From: CAIYRG01 sp964446945
GTDB taxonomy: Bacteria; Pseudomonadota; Alphaproteobacteria; Micropepsales; Micropepsaceae
Direction of reading: 5' to 3'
Length of the DNA: 64,000 nucleotides
Assembly: GCA_964446945.1 (NCBI GenBank)
Contig: CAYUQO010000006.1
Location: 1-64,000 of the forward strand
Below, piece by piece: positions 1 through 8,594 of this stretch (position 1 is its first letter; each line of letters opens with the position of its first letter). Made by a program: the position numbers and the translations under genes. The notes under the pieces were generated by a model. That model was given only the letters and a program-made list of their open reading frames with translations, had not been told where the DNA came from and searched no databases.

Positions 1-1492
1 CGGCATAGCCTTCGGCGTGGATGTACGAAATCTCCTTGAGCTTGAGGGCGCCTTCGAGCGCGAGCGGATAATTCACGCCGCGGCCGAGATAGAGCACATC
101 CTGCGCTTTGGCGATCTGGCGCCCGAGAGCGCGAATCCTGCTTTCGTGGGCCAGCACATCCACCATATGGCGCGGCACTTCGAGCAGCAGTGAGCAAAGA
201 CGTTTCTCTGCCGCTTCATCGAGGTGGCCCCGCGCCTTCCCCGCTGCAATTGCAAGGCTGGCGAGGACTGCAAGCTGGCAAGTGAAGGCTTTGGTGGACG
301 CAACGCCGATCTCGGGGCCGGCAAAGGTCGGCCATACCGGATCGGCCTCACGGCCAATCGAGCTTTCACGCACGTTTACGATTGCCGCCGTCCCTTGTCC
401 CGCCTCTCGCGCGTCGCGCATTGCCGCCAGCGTGTCGGCGGTCTCGCCCGATTGCGACACATAGAGGCACAGCCCGCCCTCGGGGTAGACCGGATCGCGG
501 TATCGCAGTTCGGAGGCAATGTCGGCCTCGACCGGCAAACGCGCGAGCTTCTCGAACCAGTATTTGCCGATCAGCCCGGCATAGAAGGCGGTGCCGCAGG
601 CCGAAATCGTCAGGCGCGGCGCCTCGCGAAAAAGCTGAGCTTCCGGCGGACGCAACTCGACCGACGGTCCGGACGCGTTCACATAGCGGGAAATCGTGTG
701 ACCCACGACTTCCGGCTGCTCATGGATTTCCTTGGCCATGAAATGACGCTGGCCGCCCTTATCGACAATCGCAGAGGACGGAGGAATGACATTGATGCGA
801 CGTGCCACGGCATTGCCCGACGCATCCTGGATGGTGATTTTGGAACCGCGAATGATGGCGACATCACCATCTTCGAGATAGGCAACGCGATTGGTAAAGG
901 GTGCAAGCGAGAAGGCATCCGAACCGAAATAGCCTTCGTCATCGCCGTAGCCGACGGCGAGCGGACTGCCGCGGCGGGCGCCGATCAACAGCGATTCCTC
1001 GCCGTCAAAAATCATCACCAGAGCATAGGCGCCGGTGAGCTGCCGTACGGCAGTGATCGCCGCTTGCTCCGGAGACAGCCCCTCATCGAGATATTGCGTG
1101 ACCAGATGCACCGCAACTTCCGTGTCGGTGTCGGATTCGAACTGATGTCCTTTTTCGATCAGCTGTTCCTTCAGCTCTCGAAAATTCTCGATGATCCCGT
1201 TATGCACCAGCGCGACACGCGAAGATGCATGAGGATGCGCATTGCGTTCGGTCGCCGCGCCATGCGTCGCCCAGCGCGTATGACCGATGCCGGTGCGGCC
1301 GGGCAGCGGTTGGTTTCCCAGCACGTCCACCAGGCGGTCGAGTTTGCCCGGGCTGCGGCGCCGGTCGATATGTCCTCGATTGAGAGTCGCGATACCCGCC
1401 GAATCATAGCCGCGATATTCCAGGCGCTTGAGCGCATCCACGATCAGTGGCGCGACGTCCCTGGTACCGGCGATCCCGATAATCCCGCACAT
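1..1492 (-). CDS. glmS: Glutamine-fructose-6-phosphate aminotransferase (isomerizing), 3' part beyond the window
   Basis: Makes glucosamine-6-phosphate from fructose-6-phosphate and glutamine, the first step toward UDP-GlcNAc for peptidoglycan and LPS. The protein begins MCGIIGIAG, so the Cys that becomes the N-terminal nucleophile of the class II glutaminase domain is present. RGYDSAG and the TRWATHG region of that domain follow. Further on are the SIS-domain phosphosugar segments SACGTAFYAG and SQSGETADT, then GVASTKAFTCQ. The reading frame is still open at base 1 (last residues read are HAEGYA), so roughly the last 110 residues are missing. The ATG lies two bases after the glmU stop, so the two genes are co-transcribed. 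Confidence 0.97.
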   Translation of the reverse strand, partial: MCGIIGIAGTRDVAPLIVDALKRLEYRGYDSAGIATLNRGHIDRRRSPGKLDRLVDVLGNQPLPGRTGIGHTRWATHGAATERNAHPHASSRVALVHNGIIENFRELKEQLIEKGHQFESDTDTEVAVHLVTQYLDEGLSPEQAAITAVRQLTGAYALVMIFDGEESLLIGARRGSPLAVGYGDDEGYFGSDAFSLAPFTNRVAYLEDGDVAIIRGSKITIQDASGNAVARRINVIPPSSAIVDKGGQRHFMAKEIHEQPEVVGHTISRYVNASGPSVELRPPEAQLFREAPRLTISACGTAFYAGLIGKYWFEKLARLPVEADIASELRYRDPVYPEGGLCLYVSQSGETADTLAAMRDAREAGQGTAAIVNVRESSIGREADPVWPTFAGPEIGVASTKAFTCQLAVLASLAIAAGKARGHLDEAAEKRLCSLLLEVPRHMVDVLAHESRIRALGRQIAKAQDVLYLGRGVNYPLALEGALKLKEISYIHAEGYA

Positions 1493-1494
1493 GG

Positions 1495-2841
1495 TCAGCG
1501 ATTCCCTTGCTTGCGCGCCTTGTTGCGCGCCCGAATGGTTTTGGCCCGTCCCGCTTTGTTTTCCTGGCGGGCGCGGCCGATGGCGAGCGCATCCGCCTCG
1601 ACATTGGTCGTGATCGTGCTGCCTGCGCCGACATAGGCGCCGTCACCAATTTTGACCGGCGCAACCAGAGTCGAATCCGACCCGATGAAAACGCCGGCGC
1701 CGATATCGGTGAAGTATTTGCCTTCGCCATCGTAATTGCAGGTGATGGTGCCGGCGCCGATATTGCTGCCCTGACCCACTCTCGCGTCGCCGAGATAGGT
1801 CAGGTGATTGGCTTTCGCCCCGCTTTCAAGCCGGGCATTTTTCACTTCGACGAAATTCCCGACATGGACCGAAGCTTCGAGTACGGCGCCCGGGCGAAGC
1901 CGCGCGAACGGACCGACGATCGCAGACTCACCGACCATGGCTTCCTCGATATGGCAGAATGGCAGGATCTTCGCGCCGCGGCGGACTGTGACTCCCGGCC
2001 CGAATACAACATATGGCCCGACGGTGGTATCCGGTTCGATCACGGTATCGGCCGAGGCGAAAATAGTCTCGGGCGCAATCAGGCCGGCGCCGTTCTCCAT
2101 GAGCTCGGCGCGCTTGCGGTTCTGGAAAACGTTCTCAGCCTGGGCCAGTTGGGCATGCGAATTCACCCCCAGCATTTCGGATTCGGCGCCTTCGATGACT
2201 TTGCATCCAACGCCCTGACGCCGTGCTATCGCAGTAACGTCAGTCAGGTAGAATTCGCCCTGCGCATTGTTATTGCCGACCTGATGCAGCAATTGAAAAA
2301 TCGCCGGGGTTCGGGCCGCCAACATGCCGGCGAAGCACAGATCCACCTCGCGTTCGGATTCCGTCGCGTCTTTTTCTTCGACAATGCGAAACAGTTCGTC
2401 GCCTTCGACGATCATCCGGCCATAGCCCTTCGGCTCGGCGGCGCGAAAACCGAGTGCAGCCATGCCGTGCTGGTCTGCGGCCTGCACCAGCCGGCGCAAA
2501 GTCTGTCCTGTCAGCAGAGGCACATCGCCGAACAGCACCAGCAGGATCCCGTCAAATCCGGCCAGCGGGGATTCTGACTGGAGCACGGCATGACCGGTGC
2601 CAAGCTGACGCTCTTGTACAATCGACTCTGCACCCCATTCCGACGCGAGATGTGCCACATCTGCGGCGCCAGGCGCAGTCACCACCAGCAACCGCGCCGC
2701 TCCAAGCTGCTTTGCCACAGAAAGCACATGACCGAGCATGGGTCGCCCGGCGATCCTGTGCAGCACCTTGGGCAAGGCCGATTTCATCCGCGTGCCCTGT
2801 CCCGCGGCTAACACGACGACTGCCAAAGCAGATGTGTTCAT
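1495..2841 (-). CDS. glmU: Bifunctional GlcNAc-1-P uridyltransferase / GlcN-1-P acetyltransferase
   Basis: Bifunctional cytoplasmic enzyme that acetylates glucosamine-1-phosphate and then couples it to UTP, giving UDP-GlcNAc. Length is 448 aa, normal for the family. The N-terminal Rossmann-like pyrophosphorylase domain shows the LAAGQGTRMKSALPKVLH signature (residues about 11-28) and a GDVPLL motif. The C-terminal half carries left-handed beta-helix hexapeptide repeats, including a GAKANHLTYLGDA segment and NIGAGTITCNYDG, both typical of the acetyltransferase active site. It is the first gene of a two-gene operon with glmS. The 160-bp gap upstream is shared with the divergent phosphatase gene. 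Confidence 0.97.
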   Translation of the reverse strand: MNTSALAVVVLAAGQGTRMKSALPKVLHRIAGRPMLGHVLSVAKQLGAARLLVVTAPGAADVAHLASEWGAESIVQERQLGTGHAVLQSESPLAGFDGILLVLFGDVPLLTGQTLRRLVQAADQHGMAALGFRAAEPKGYGRMIVEGDELFRIVEEKDATESEREVDLCFAGMLAARTPAIFQLLHQVGNNNAQGEFYLTDVTAIARRQGVGCKVIEGAESEMLGVNSHAQLAQAENVFQNRKRAELMENGAGLIAPETIFASADTVIEPDTTVGPYVVFGPGVTVRRGAKILPFCHIEEAMVGESAIVGPFARLRPGAVLEASVHVGNFVEVKNARLESGAKANHLTYLGDARVGQGSNIGAGTITCNYDGEGKYFTDIGAGVFIGSDSTLVAPVKIGDGAYVGAGSTITTNVEADALAIGRARQENKAGRAKTIRARNKARKQGNR

Positions 2842-3002
2842 AAGCTATTAACGCCCCTCTCGCGGCTCGGGCTCCGGCGGCCAAAGCGTGAGCCATGTTT
2901 CCGTTAGTTAAGCTTTCCCTGTGGCAGTTTCTAGGCTATCCCGGTTTGGGCTGATGATTTGCCGATGGCGGCAATTCGCGCCAATGCAAGCGCAGGATAG
3001 AC

Positions 3003-3683
3003 GTGTCGGACAGAGGGGCCGGAGTCGCCATCATCTTCGATCTTGACGGCACGCTGGTCGATACCGCACCGGATCTGGCCGCGGCGCTGAACGCGGTACT
3101 GGTGGCCGAGGGCCAAGCGCCGGTCAGTCCGTCGGATTTGCGACATCTGGTGGGGCATGGCGTGCGGGCAATGTTCGAGCACGCGCTTTTGCGCAGCTCG
3201 GCGGATGTCAGCAGCGAGCGCATGGCGAATCTGACGGAGCAATTCCTCACTCATTACCGCACCAACATTGCCAAAAGCAGCAAGCCCTTTCCGCGCGTGC
3301 CCGAAACTCTGGACCGGCTGGCAAATACCGGCGCCGGGCTTGGCGTGTGCACCAACAAGGCCCACGATTTGACCGAATTGTTGCTGAATGAACTTTCGCT
3401 GACGCGGCATTTTCCGGCTGTCGTTGGAGGCGGCAGGACACCCTACAACAAACCGGACCCGCGGCATGTTTTTGCCGTGATGAAGGCGCTCAATGGCAAT
3501 TGCCGCCGCGCGGTGTTTGTCGGCGATTCGGTGATCGACGTGCAGGCGGCACGGGCGGCGGAAATTCCGGTCATCGCGATGAGCTATGGGTATACGCCGG
3601 TCCCGGCGCGTGAACTCGGCGCCGATGCCGTGCTCGATGATTTTGCTGAACTGCCGGATACGATATCGCGCCTCATCGGATAG
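3003..3683 (+). CDS. gph: HAD-family phosphatase, phosphoglycolate phosphatase-like
   Basis: 226 aa. The FDLDGTLVDTAPDL segment near the N-terminus is the HAD motif I with the nucleophile and acid-base aspartates. The cap-domain start (LVGHGVRAMFEHAL) resembles phosphoglycolate phosphatases, CTNKAHD holds motif II, and FVGDSVIDVQAARAA is the motif IV aspartate pair. The likely role is removal of 2-phosphoglycolate formed by DNA repair or oxygenase side reactions. The start is GTG at 3003. It is transcribed away from glmU, a pairing that does not itself reveal function. Other HAD phosphosugar substrates cannot be excluded. Confidence 0.88.
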   Translation: MSDRGAGVAIIFDLDGTLVDTAPDLAAALNAVLVAEGQAPVSPSDLRHLVGHGVRAMFEHALLRSSADVSSERMANLTEQFLTHYRTNIAKSSKPFPRVPETLDRLANTGAGLGVCTNKAHDLTELLLNELSLTRHFPAVVGGGRTPYNKPDPRHVFAVMKALNGNCRRAVFVGDSVIDVQAARAAEIPVIAMSYGYTPVPARELGADAVLDDFAELPDTISRLIG

Positions 3684-3727
3684 AGGCGGAAGCGCTTCAG
3701 AATAACGAGTGATGGCAGGAGTGCGGC

Positions 3728-4852
3728 TTGGCAGACATTAAGGTTTCCGAAGAACTGGCCAAAAAATTCGCGACCGAAAAGGACCGCGACACCCCCTATC
3801 AGCGCTGGGTGCGCAATGAGGGACTTGAGATCATCAGCGGCCACTATGTGCCGAACCTGAAAACCGTGGAGTTGAGGCCCTGGCCGCGCCGCGGGGGCGC
3901 CGGGGTCTATATCAACCACGACGCCTCGCGCACTTCCAATGACTGTTACGTCTGCGAAATTCCGCCGGGGAAAAGCCTCGCGCCACAGCGCCAGTTGTTT
4001 GAAGAAATGGTGCTGGTGCTCGAAGGCCGCGGCTCGACATCGGTGTGGAACGATGCCGGCAGCCGGATCACCTTCGAATGGAAAGCCGGCGCCATGTTCG
4101 CGATTCCGCTGAATTGCTGGCATCACCATTTCAACGGCTCGGGCACGGCGCCGGTCCGATATGTTGCGGTGACCAATGGCCCATCGGTGATGAATCTTTA
4201 TGACGATGCGAATTTCGTCTTCAACACCGCCTATGATTTTCCGAACCGGTTCGCGGGTGAGCCGGACTATTTCACCCCGAAATCAGAGCCCAAAGGCTTT
4301 CTGCTGCCGACCAATTTTGTTCCGGACGCGGTCAATCTGCCGTTGATATCGGCCAAAGAACGCGGCGCGGGCGGGGGCCACATCCGGTTCAATATGGCGA
4401 AGGGCTCGATGTCGAGCCACATTTCGCAATTCCCGGTCGGAACCTACAAAAAAGCGCATGCGCATGGTCCGTCGGCGCATGTCATCATTCTGTCGGGCGA
4501 AGGTTATTCCCTGATGTGGCCCGAGGGCGAAAAGCCGCGGCGCTATGACTGGCAGGTCGGCAGCATGATTGTGCCGCCGAACAAGTGGTTTCATCAGCAC
4601 TTCAATTCCGGAACCGTCCCGGCGCGCTATCTTGCGTTCAAGCATGAGGTGGCGCTGATCCGGAATTCCGAGGGTGTGCCGACCGCGTGGATCAGCCGGC
4701 GCACCGGTGGCGATCAGATCGATTATGCCGATGAAAAGCCTGAAATCAGATCGATGTTCACGGATGCGCTCGCCCGGCACGGCATGACTCCGCGCATGGA
4801 GGATGCGTATCAGAAAGAACTTGCCGATCTACCGCCGCCCAGGGCAGCTTGA
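3728..4852 (+). CDS. Bicupin protein (homologs sometimes labelled ethanolamine ammonia-lyase-activating)
   Basis: 374 aa with two cupin cores. The first has EEMVLVLEGRGS and then GAMFAIPLNCWHHHFN (about residues 95-140). The second has HVIILSGEGYSLMWPEG and then GSMIVPPNKWFHQHFN (about residues 255-300). The His clusters at the end of each core fit metal binding. There is no signal peptide, so it is probably cytoplasmic. The start is TTG at 3728, read as MADIKVSEELAKKF. Its stop overlaps the possible TTG start of the next gene, a substrate-binding protein, so the two are probably one operon. From memory, close relatives carry an ethanolamine ammonia-lyase-activating label. That function is unproven, but it is notable because an EutA-like protein lies at 44-45.7 kb. 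Confidence 0.8.
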   Translation: MADIKVSEELAKKFATEKDRDTPYQRWVRNEGLEIISGHYVPNLKTVELRPWPRRGGAGVYINHDASRTSNDCYVCEIPPGKSLAPQRQLFEEMVLVLEGRGSTSVWNDAGSRITFEWKAGAMFAIPLNCWHHHFNGSGTAPVRYVAVTNGPSVMNLYDDANFVFNTAYDFPNRFAGEPDYFTPKSEPKGFLLPTNFVPDAVNLPLISAKERGAGGGHIRFNMAKGSMSSHISQFPVGTYKKAHAHGPSAHVIILSGEGYSLMWPEGEKPRRYDWQVGSMIVPPNKWFHQHFNSGTVPARYLAFKHEVALIRNSEGVPTAWISRRTGGDQIDYADEKPEIRSMFTDALARHGMTPRMEDAYQKELADLPPPRAA

Positions 4853-4857
4853 CGCGG

Positions 4858-5910
4858 ATGAATGGGTGGACCAGGCGAGGCTTTGTCGGCGGCCTGTCGG
4901 GGGCGGCGCTGACGGCCGCACTGGCCCGGCAAGGGCGAGCGCAGACCGTCAGTCCAGCGCATTTGGCCGGCCCCGATCGCATGCAGCGCCTGATTGCCGC
5001 CGCAAAAAAAGAAGGCGTGCTGAACCTCTATTCCTCGGCCACCGCAGACCACATGAATGCGGTCACAGCGGCTTTCGAGAAGACCTATGGCATACCGGTC
5101 AAAACCTGGCGCGGCGGATCGGAGGAAATTCTTCAACGCGCGGTGACGGAGGCGCGTGGTGGACGCTTCGACATGGATGTCGCGGAAACGGCAGCCATGC
5201 AGATCATGGAAATCGCGCATGAAAGACTGCTCGAACCGGTCGAGACTGCCGCCGCCGCCGATCTGATGCCGCAGGCCAGGATTCCGGGCCAGCCCTGGTT
5301 GCCGAGCCGCATTATCGTTTTCACCGGCGCATATAATACGAAGCTGATCGCGCCGAAGGATCTGCCCAAAAGCTATGACGAACTGCTTAATCCAAAATGG
5401 CAGGGCAAGCTCGGGATCGAAGCCGACGATAACAACTGGCTTATGGCCTTGTGCAGCTCGATGGGTGAAGCCCGGGGTCTGAAGCTGTTCGGCGATATCG
5501 TCGCGCAAAACGGAATTTCAGTCCGCAAGGGGCACACGCTGCTCGCCAATCTGGTCGCATCCGGCGAAGTTCCAATGGCGCTAAGCGTCTACTATCATGA
5601 GGTCGCGCCGTTGAAGCGCAGCGGGGCGCCGATTGCCGAGCTGAACATCCCGCCGGTGTTTTCATTTCCCGCCGGCGTCGGGTTGGCGAAGCGGGCGCCG
5701 CATCCGAATGCCGGAGTTCTGTTCATGGACTTCCTGCTGACCGCCGGCCAACCCATCCTGGCCCAGCACGATGAAATTCCCGCGAATCTGAAATATCAAC
5801 ACCTGGCCGCCGGCATGAAATTGAGTTTCATGGACACCCCGCGCTACATCGCCGAGAACGGCAAATGGGCAAAACTCTACAAGGAATTACTGACGCGCCA
5901 GCGGCTTTGA
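4858..5910 (+). CDS. Tat-exported ABC transporter substrate-binding protein, Fe(3+)/thiamine-type family
   Basis: About 350 aa. The N-terminus carries a twin-arginine motif (TRRGFVGG), a hydrophobic Gly/Ala stretch and an AxA-like site (GRAQT), so it should be exported folded by Tat. The mature part begins with the RLIAAAKKEGVLNLYSSA pattern of periplasmic binding proteins of the iron(III)/spermidine-like group. Later segments (GGRFDMDVAET, SYDELLNPKWQGKLGIE, PNAGVLFMDFLL) are typical of that group. The ATG at 4858 is preferred; an in-frame TTG at 4849 overlaps the bicupin stop. No permease or ATPase is adjacent. The orphan permease/ATPase pair at 41.2-44 kb is of the matching type and lacks a binding protein. 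Confidence 0.85.
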   Translation: MNGWTRRGFVGGLSGAALTAALARQGRAQTVSPAHLAGPDRMQRLIAAAKKEGVLNLYSSATADHMNAVTAAFEKTYGIPVKTWRGGSEEILQRAVTEARGGRFDMDVAETAAMQIMEIAHERLLEPVETAAAADLMPQARIPGQPWLPSRIIVFTGAYNTKLIAPKDLPKSYDELLNPKWQGKLGIEADDNNWLMALCSSMGEARGLKLFGDIVAQNGISVRKGHTLLANLVASGEVPMALSVYYHEVAPLKRSGAPIAELNIPPVFSFPAGVGLAKRAPHPNAGVLFMDFLLTAGQPILAQHDEIPANLKYQHLAAGMKLSFMDTPRYIAENGKWAKLYKELLTRQRL

Positions 5911-5924
5911 TCCAGGCCGCTGGC
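5897..5924 (+). terminator. Hairpin across the binding-protein stop codon
   Basis: A 9-bp perfect stem, GCCAGCGGC at 5897-5905 and GCCGCTGGC at 5916-5924. The loop contains the stop codon of the binding-protein gene. No T-run follows, so it may be a Rho-type or RNA-stabilizing 3' structure. Confidence 0.4.
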
Positions 5925-6051
5925 CGACAACAGCCGAAACTCCGATAACGATTTCCCAGGACCGTTGCCTGGCTGCAACTTGCAGGGCGGCAGAGAATCC
6001 GTAGAGATCACGTTCGTTTAGACATTCTGGTTTTGAGCCGGGATGTAGTCT

Positions 6052-6837
6052 TTGGCACCAACTGCCGCGGTGGTTGGAACGGAGACCGTTGAGGGGGTCA
6101 GTTTGTACGGATCGGAACGCAAGCGCTCCACACTCAGCGCTGCCGGCATGAAACTGCTGCCGGTGCTGGATCGGGCATTCGTCCACTGGTCGGCGATTCC
6201 CGACTACCAAATATTCCCGAATGCATTATTTCCATGGACATTGGAACTCGAAGCCAATTGGCGCCGGATTCGGACAGAGGCCGAACGAGTTCTGAAGGAC
6301 ATGAACAGGGTTCCGCCGGTCCGCAGGGTGTCGCCGGATCATGAATTGATCGCACGCGACGACCGCTGGCGGGGATTTATCCTGTGGGGCTACGGCCTCA
6401 GATGGGAGCGCAATTGCCTGCTCTGCCCGGAAACGGCCAATCTTCTGGAGCGCATTCCCGGACTGCTTTCGGCGTTCTTTTCGGTGATGCAGGCAGGCGC
6501 GCATGTCCCGCGCCACACCGGGCCGACAAAGGCGATTTTGACCGCACATCTCGGCATCAGGGTGCCCACCAATCGTGACGCTTGTCACATGCAGATCGGA
6601 AATCAGGATCTTTGCTGGTCGGACGGGCGAATGGTGGTTTTTGACGACATGTATCCGCATGAAGTCTGGAACGACAGCGGCGAGGATCGGGTGATCCTCC
6701 TGCTCCATATCAAGCGGCCGGAACATTTGCCGGGGGCCATTTTGCGCGACAGCCTTTTCGCGGCCCTCCGCCATAGTTCCCTGGTGACGGACGCACTGCA
6801 GAACCTGCATCAGTGGGATCGCCGCGCCGCGGCTTAA
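6052..6837 (+). CDS. Aspartyl/asparaginyl beta-hydroxylase domain protein (2OG-Fe(II) oxygenase)
   Basis: 261 aa from TTG 6052; an ATG at 6148 (MKLLPVLDRAF) would give 229 aa and may be the real start. The core matches the Asp/Asn beta-hydroxylase/LpxO family. It has a first metal His in VPRHTGPTKAILTAHLGI, a GNQDLCWSDGRMVVFDD segment, and YPHEVWNDSGEDRVILLLH with the second His and a 2-oxoglutarate-binding Arg. No clear membrane segment or signal is seen in the shorter form. LpxO hydroxylates lipid A acyl chains and other members act on amino-acid side chains; the substrate here is unknown. It stands alone between the binding protein and the Crp/Fnr gene, with about 140 bp of non-coding DNA upstream. 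Confidence 0.8.
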   Translation: MAPTAAVVGTETVEGVSLYGSERKRSTLSAAGMKLLPVLDRAFVHWSAIPDYQIFPNALFPWTLELEANWRRIRTEAERVLKDMNRVPPVRRVSPDHELIARDDRWRGFILWGYGLRWERNCLLCPETANLLERIPGLLSAFFSVMQAGAHVPRHTGPTKAILTAHLGIRVPTNRDACHMQIGNQDLCWSDGRMVVFDDMYPHEVWNDSGEDRVILLLHIKRPEHLPGAILRDSLFAALRHSSLVTDALQNLHQWDRRAAA

Positions 6838-7012
6838 CCCATTTGGATAATAAGATGCTAATATCGCCAGTGGCTAATTTGCCTCGGGCAGACGCTCGAA
6901 CTCGCTGGTCAGGCTGTACAAAGCTGGCAGGAGCATATGGAATTCATCTGTTCGGCCCCCCCCCCGCCTCATGCGTTTTGACAGGGCATTTTGCGTCTCT
7001 GTTTTAGTGATC

Positions 7013-7064
7013 GGCGCGTTGTCTGCGCCGTATTATCAGCCACTCGGGCGGAAAACGCTTAGGG
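7013..7064 (+). repeat. 52-bp palindromic intergenic element, copy A
   Basis: Starts GGCGCGTTGTCTGCGCC and ends GGCGGAAAACGCTTAGGG, one base before the GTG of the Crp/Fnr gene. A second copy of exactly the same length lies at 46381-46432 and matches at 40 of 52 positions by hand alignment. The two ends are partly inverse complements (GCGTTNTC against GAAAACGC), so it can fold into a hairpin. The distal GGG may serve as part of the ribosome-binding site. Confidence 0.7.
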
Positions 7065-7065
7065 C

Positions 7066-7815
7066 GTGACAAACACAGCACAAATCCGCAACCAGTTGCT
7101 GCAGGCGCTTCATCCTGAGGACCTGCAGCGGATTTCGGGGCTGCTGACCCGTGTCCCTCTACGTCCACGGCAGATGCTGCATGTCGGGCGCATGCCGCGC
7201 GAGCGCGTGTATTTCATCGAATCCGGTCTGGTTTCGGTCTCAGGGGCGGGAGGCCGCGGCAAAACCGTGGAAGCCTGGCTGCTTGGATCAGAAGGGACGA
7301 CCGCTGTTCCGGCAATTCTGCAGGACGACGAGCCCGCGCTGCAATGCGTTGTTCAGATTGGCGGTGAAGCACTGGAGATCGGGCGGGTCGAGTTCATGGC
7401 CGTCATGGAGGCCGTCCCCGGAATCCGCACTCTGTTGCTGCGATATGTGAATTTCACGCTTTTATGTGCCGTGCAAACCGGCATCTGCAATTCCAACCAT
7501 TCGATTGAACAACGACTGGCGCGCTGGCTGCTGTTCGCGCGGGATGGCTTCCCCGACCAGAGGCTGCCGATCACCCATCGCGCGCTGGGACGCCTGCTCG
7601 GAGTCCGGCGGGCGAGCGTCACCCATTGCCTGGGAGCACTGGAACAGGCCGGTGCGATCAGCGTCGCGCGGGGCAGCGTCGTGATTTCAGATCCGGAACT
7701 GCTGCACCAACGCGCCTGCGAATGTGCCCGCTACGTCCGGCGGGAATATCAGCGGCTGATCAGCCCGACATTCGGCTACGACACAGAAAATTCGGATAGT
7801 TTGCAAAACGCCTGA
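7066..7815 (+). CDS. Crp/Fnr-family transcriptional regulator
   Basis: 249 aa from GTG 7066. The N-terminal cyclic-nucleotide-binding-like beta-roll covers about residues 15-130 (RVYFIESGLVSVSG, GALEIGRVEFMAVME region). A helix-turn-helix follows (about residues 165-215), with ITHRALGRLLGVRRASVTHC as the recognition unit. There is no N-terminal cysteine cluster of the FNR type, so an oxygen-sensing Fe-S cluster is not indicated. The gene sits 122 bp upstream of the actA-coxD respiratory run, on the same strand, and is a natural candidate for its regulator. A 52-bp palindrome covers its own 5' region. The effector is unknown. Confidence 0.87.
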   Translation: MTNTAQIRNQLLQALHPEDLQRISGLLTRVPLRPRQMLHVGRMPRERVYFIESGLVSVSGAGGRGKTVEAWLLGSEGTTAVPAILQDDEPALQCVVQIGGEALEIGRVEFMAVMEAVPGIRTLLLRYVNFTLLCAVQTGICNSNHSIEQRLARWLLFARDGFPDQRLPITHRALGRLLGVRRASVTHCLGALEQAGAISVARGSVVISDPELLHQRACECARYVRREYQRLISPTFGYDTENSDSLQNA

Positions 7816-7937
7816 ATCTCCCGCCAACGTGAGCGGCGCGCCGGCCGGGAACCGGAACGAAAGCATTTCATTCGCGTTGGCACCGGTGAATGGCAACGCC
7901 GACGCTTTTTTAATCGATAGAATTTCCGGACCGGAGG

Positions 7938-8594
7938 ATGGCTCAACTTTTTCGCCCCGGGGCAAACGCCGTGGCACTCACAGCCATTGCGGCAATCGTC
8001 CTTTCCCCGATGGCGGCTGTTGCATTGACTTACGCCTATTGGGTTTCACCTTATGCCACGCGGCAATATCTCATCCCGCGGCAGCCGGTACCGTTCAGTC
8101 ATGAACATCATGTTGGACGGCTCGGGCTCGATTGCCGCTATTGCCACACCGGCGTCGAGCAGGCGGCATTTGCGGGCTTGCCGCCGACGCACACCTGCAT
8201 GACATGCCATTCGCAGATCTGGACGAATGCCGGCGTGTTGCAACCTGTCCGTGACAGTCTGGCCGAAAATCAGCCACTGCACTGGCAGCGCGTCAACCGG
8301 GTTCCGGATTACGTCTTTTTCGACCACAGCATCCATGTTGCCAAAGGGGTCGGCTGCACCACTTGCCATGGCCCGGTCGGCTCGATGCCGCTGATGTGGC
8401 GCGCGGAACCGCTGACCATGGGGTGGTGTCTGAATTGCCATCGCCATCCTGAGCAGTTCGTGCGTCCGCGCGAACAGGTATTCGATCCTGAGTGGACGCC
8501 TCCTTCCGATCAGGAACGGCAAGGCGCGAAACTGGTGCGGGATTATCTCATCGACACCAGAGGGCTCACCGATTGTTCGCGGTGTCATCGGTGA
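7938..8594 (+). CDS. actA: Alternative complex III pentaheme cytochrome c subunit ActA
   Basis: 218 aa with one N-terminal membrane anchor (about residues 10-32) and exactly five CXXCH heme sites: CRYCH, CMTCH, CTTCH, CLNCH and CSRCH. Five c hemes on one anchored subunit is the hallmark of ActA in alternative complex III, which oxidizes menaquinol or ubiquinol and passes electrons to an oxidase. The periplasmic domain shows the expected VPFSHEHH and FFDHSIHV segments with likely distal His ligands. The ATG at 7938 has GGAGG directly abutting it, an unusually short spacing. A GTG at 7971 behind GGGG is an alternative that keeps the anchor. First gene of the twelve-gene run. Confidence 0.93.
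   Translation: MAQLFRPGANAVALTAIAAIVLSPMAAVALTYAYWVSPYATRQYLIPRQPVPFSHEHHVGRLGLDCRYCHTGVEQAAFAGLPPTHTCMTCHSQIWTNAGVLQPVRDSLAENQPLHWQRVNRVPDYVFFDHSIHVAKGVGCTTCHGPVGSMPLMWRAEPLTMGWCLNCHRHPEQFVRPREQVFDPEWTPPSDQERQGAKLVRDYLIDTRGLTDCSRCHR

Noticed and set aside
224..1636. 470-codon open frame on the plus strand opposite glmS
   Set aside because: Antisense to the clearly conserved glmS and glmU sequence. The translation is Arg-rich without any recognisable domain; it is a by-product of high GC.
7066..7815. FNR-type oxygen sensor
   Set aside because: No N-terminal cysteine cluster; only the general Crp/Fnr fold and helix-turn-helix are supported.
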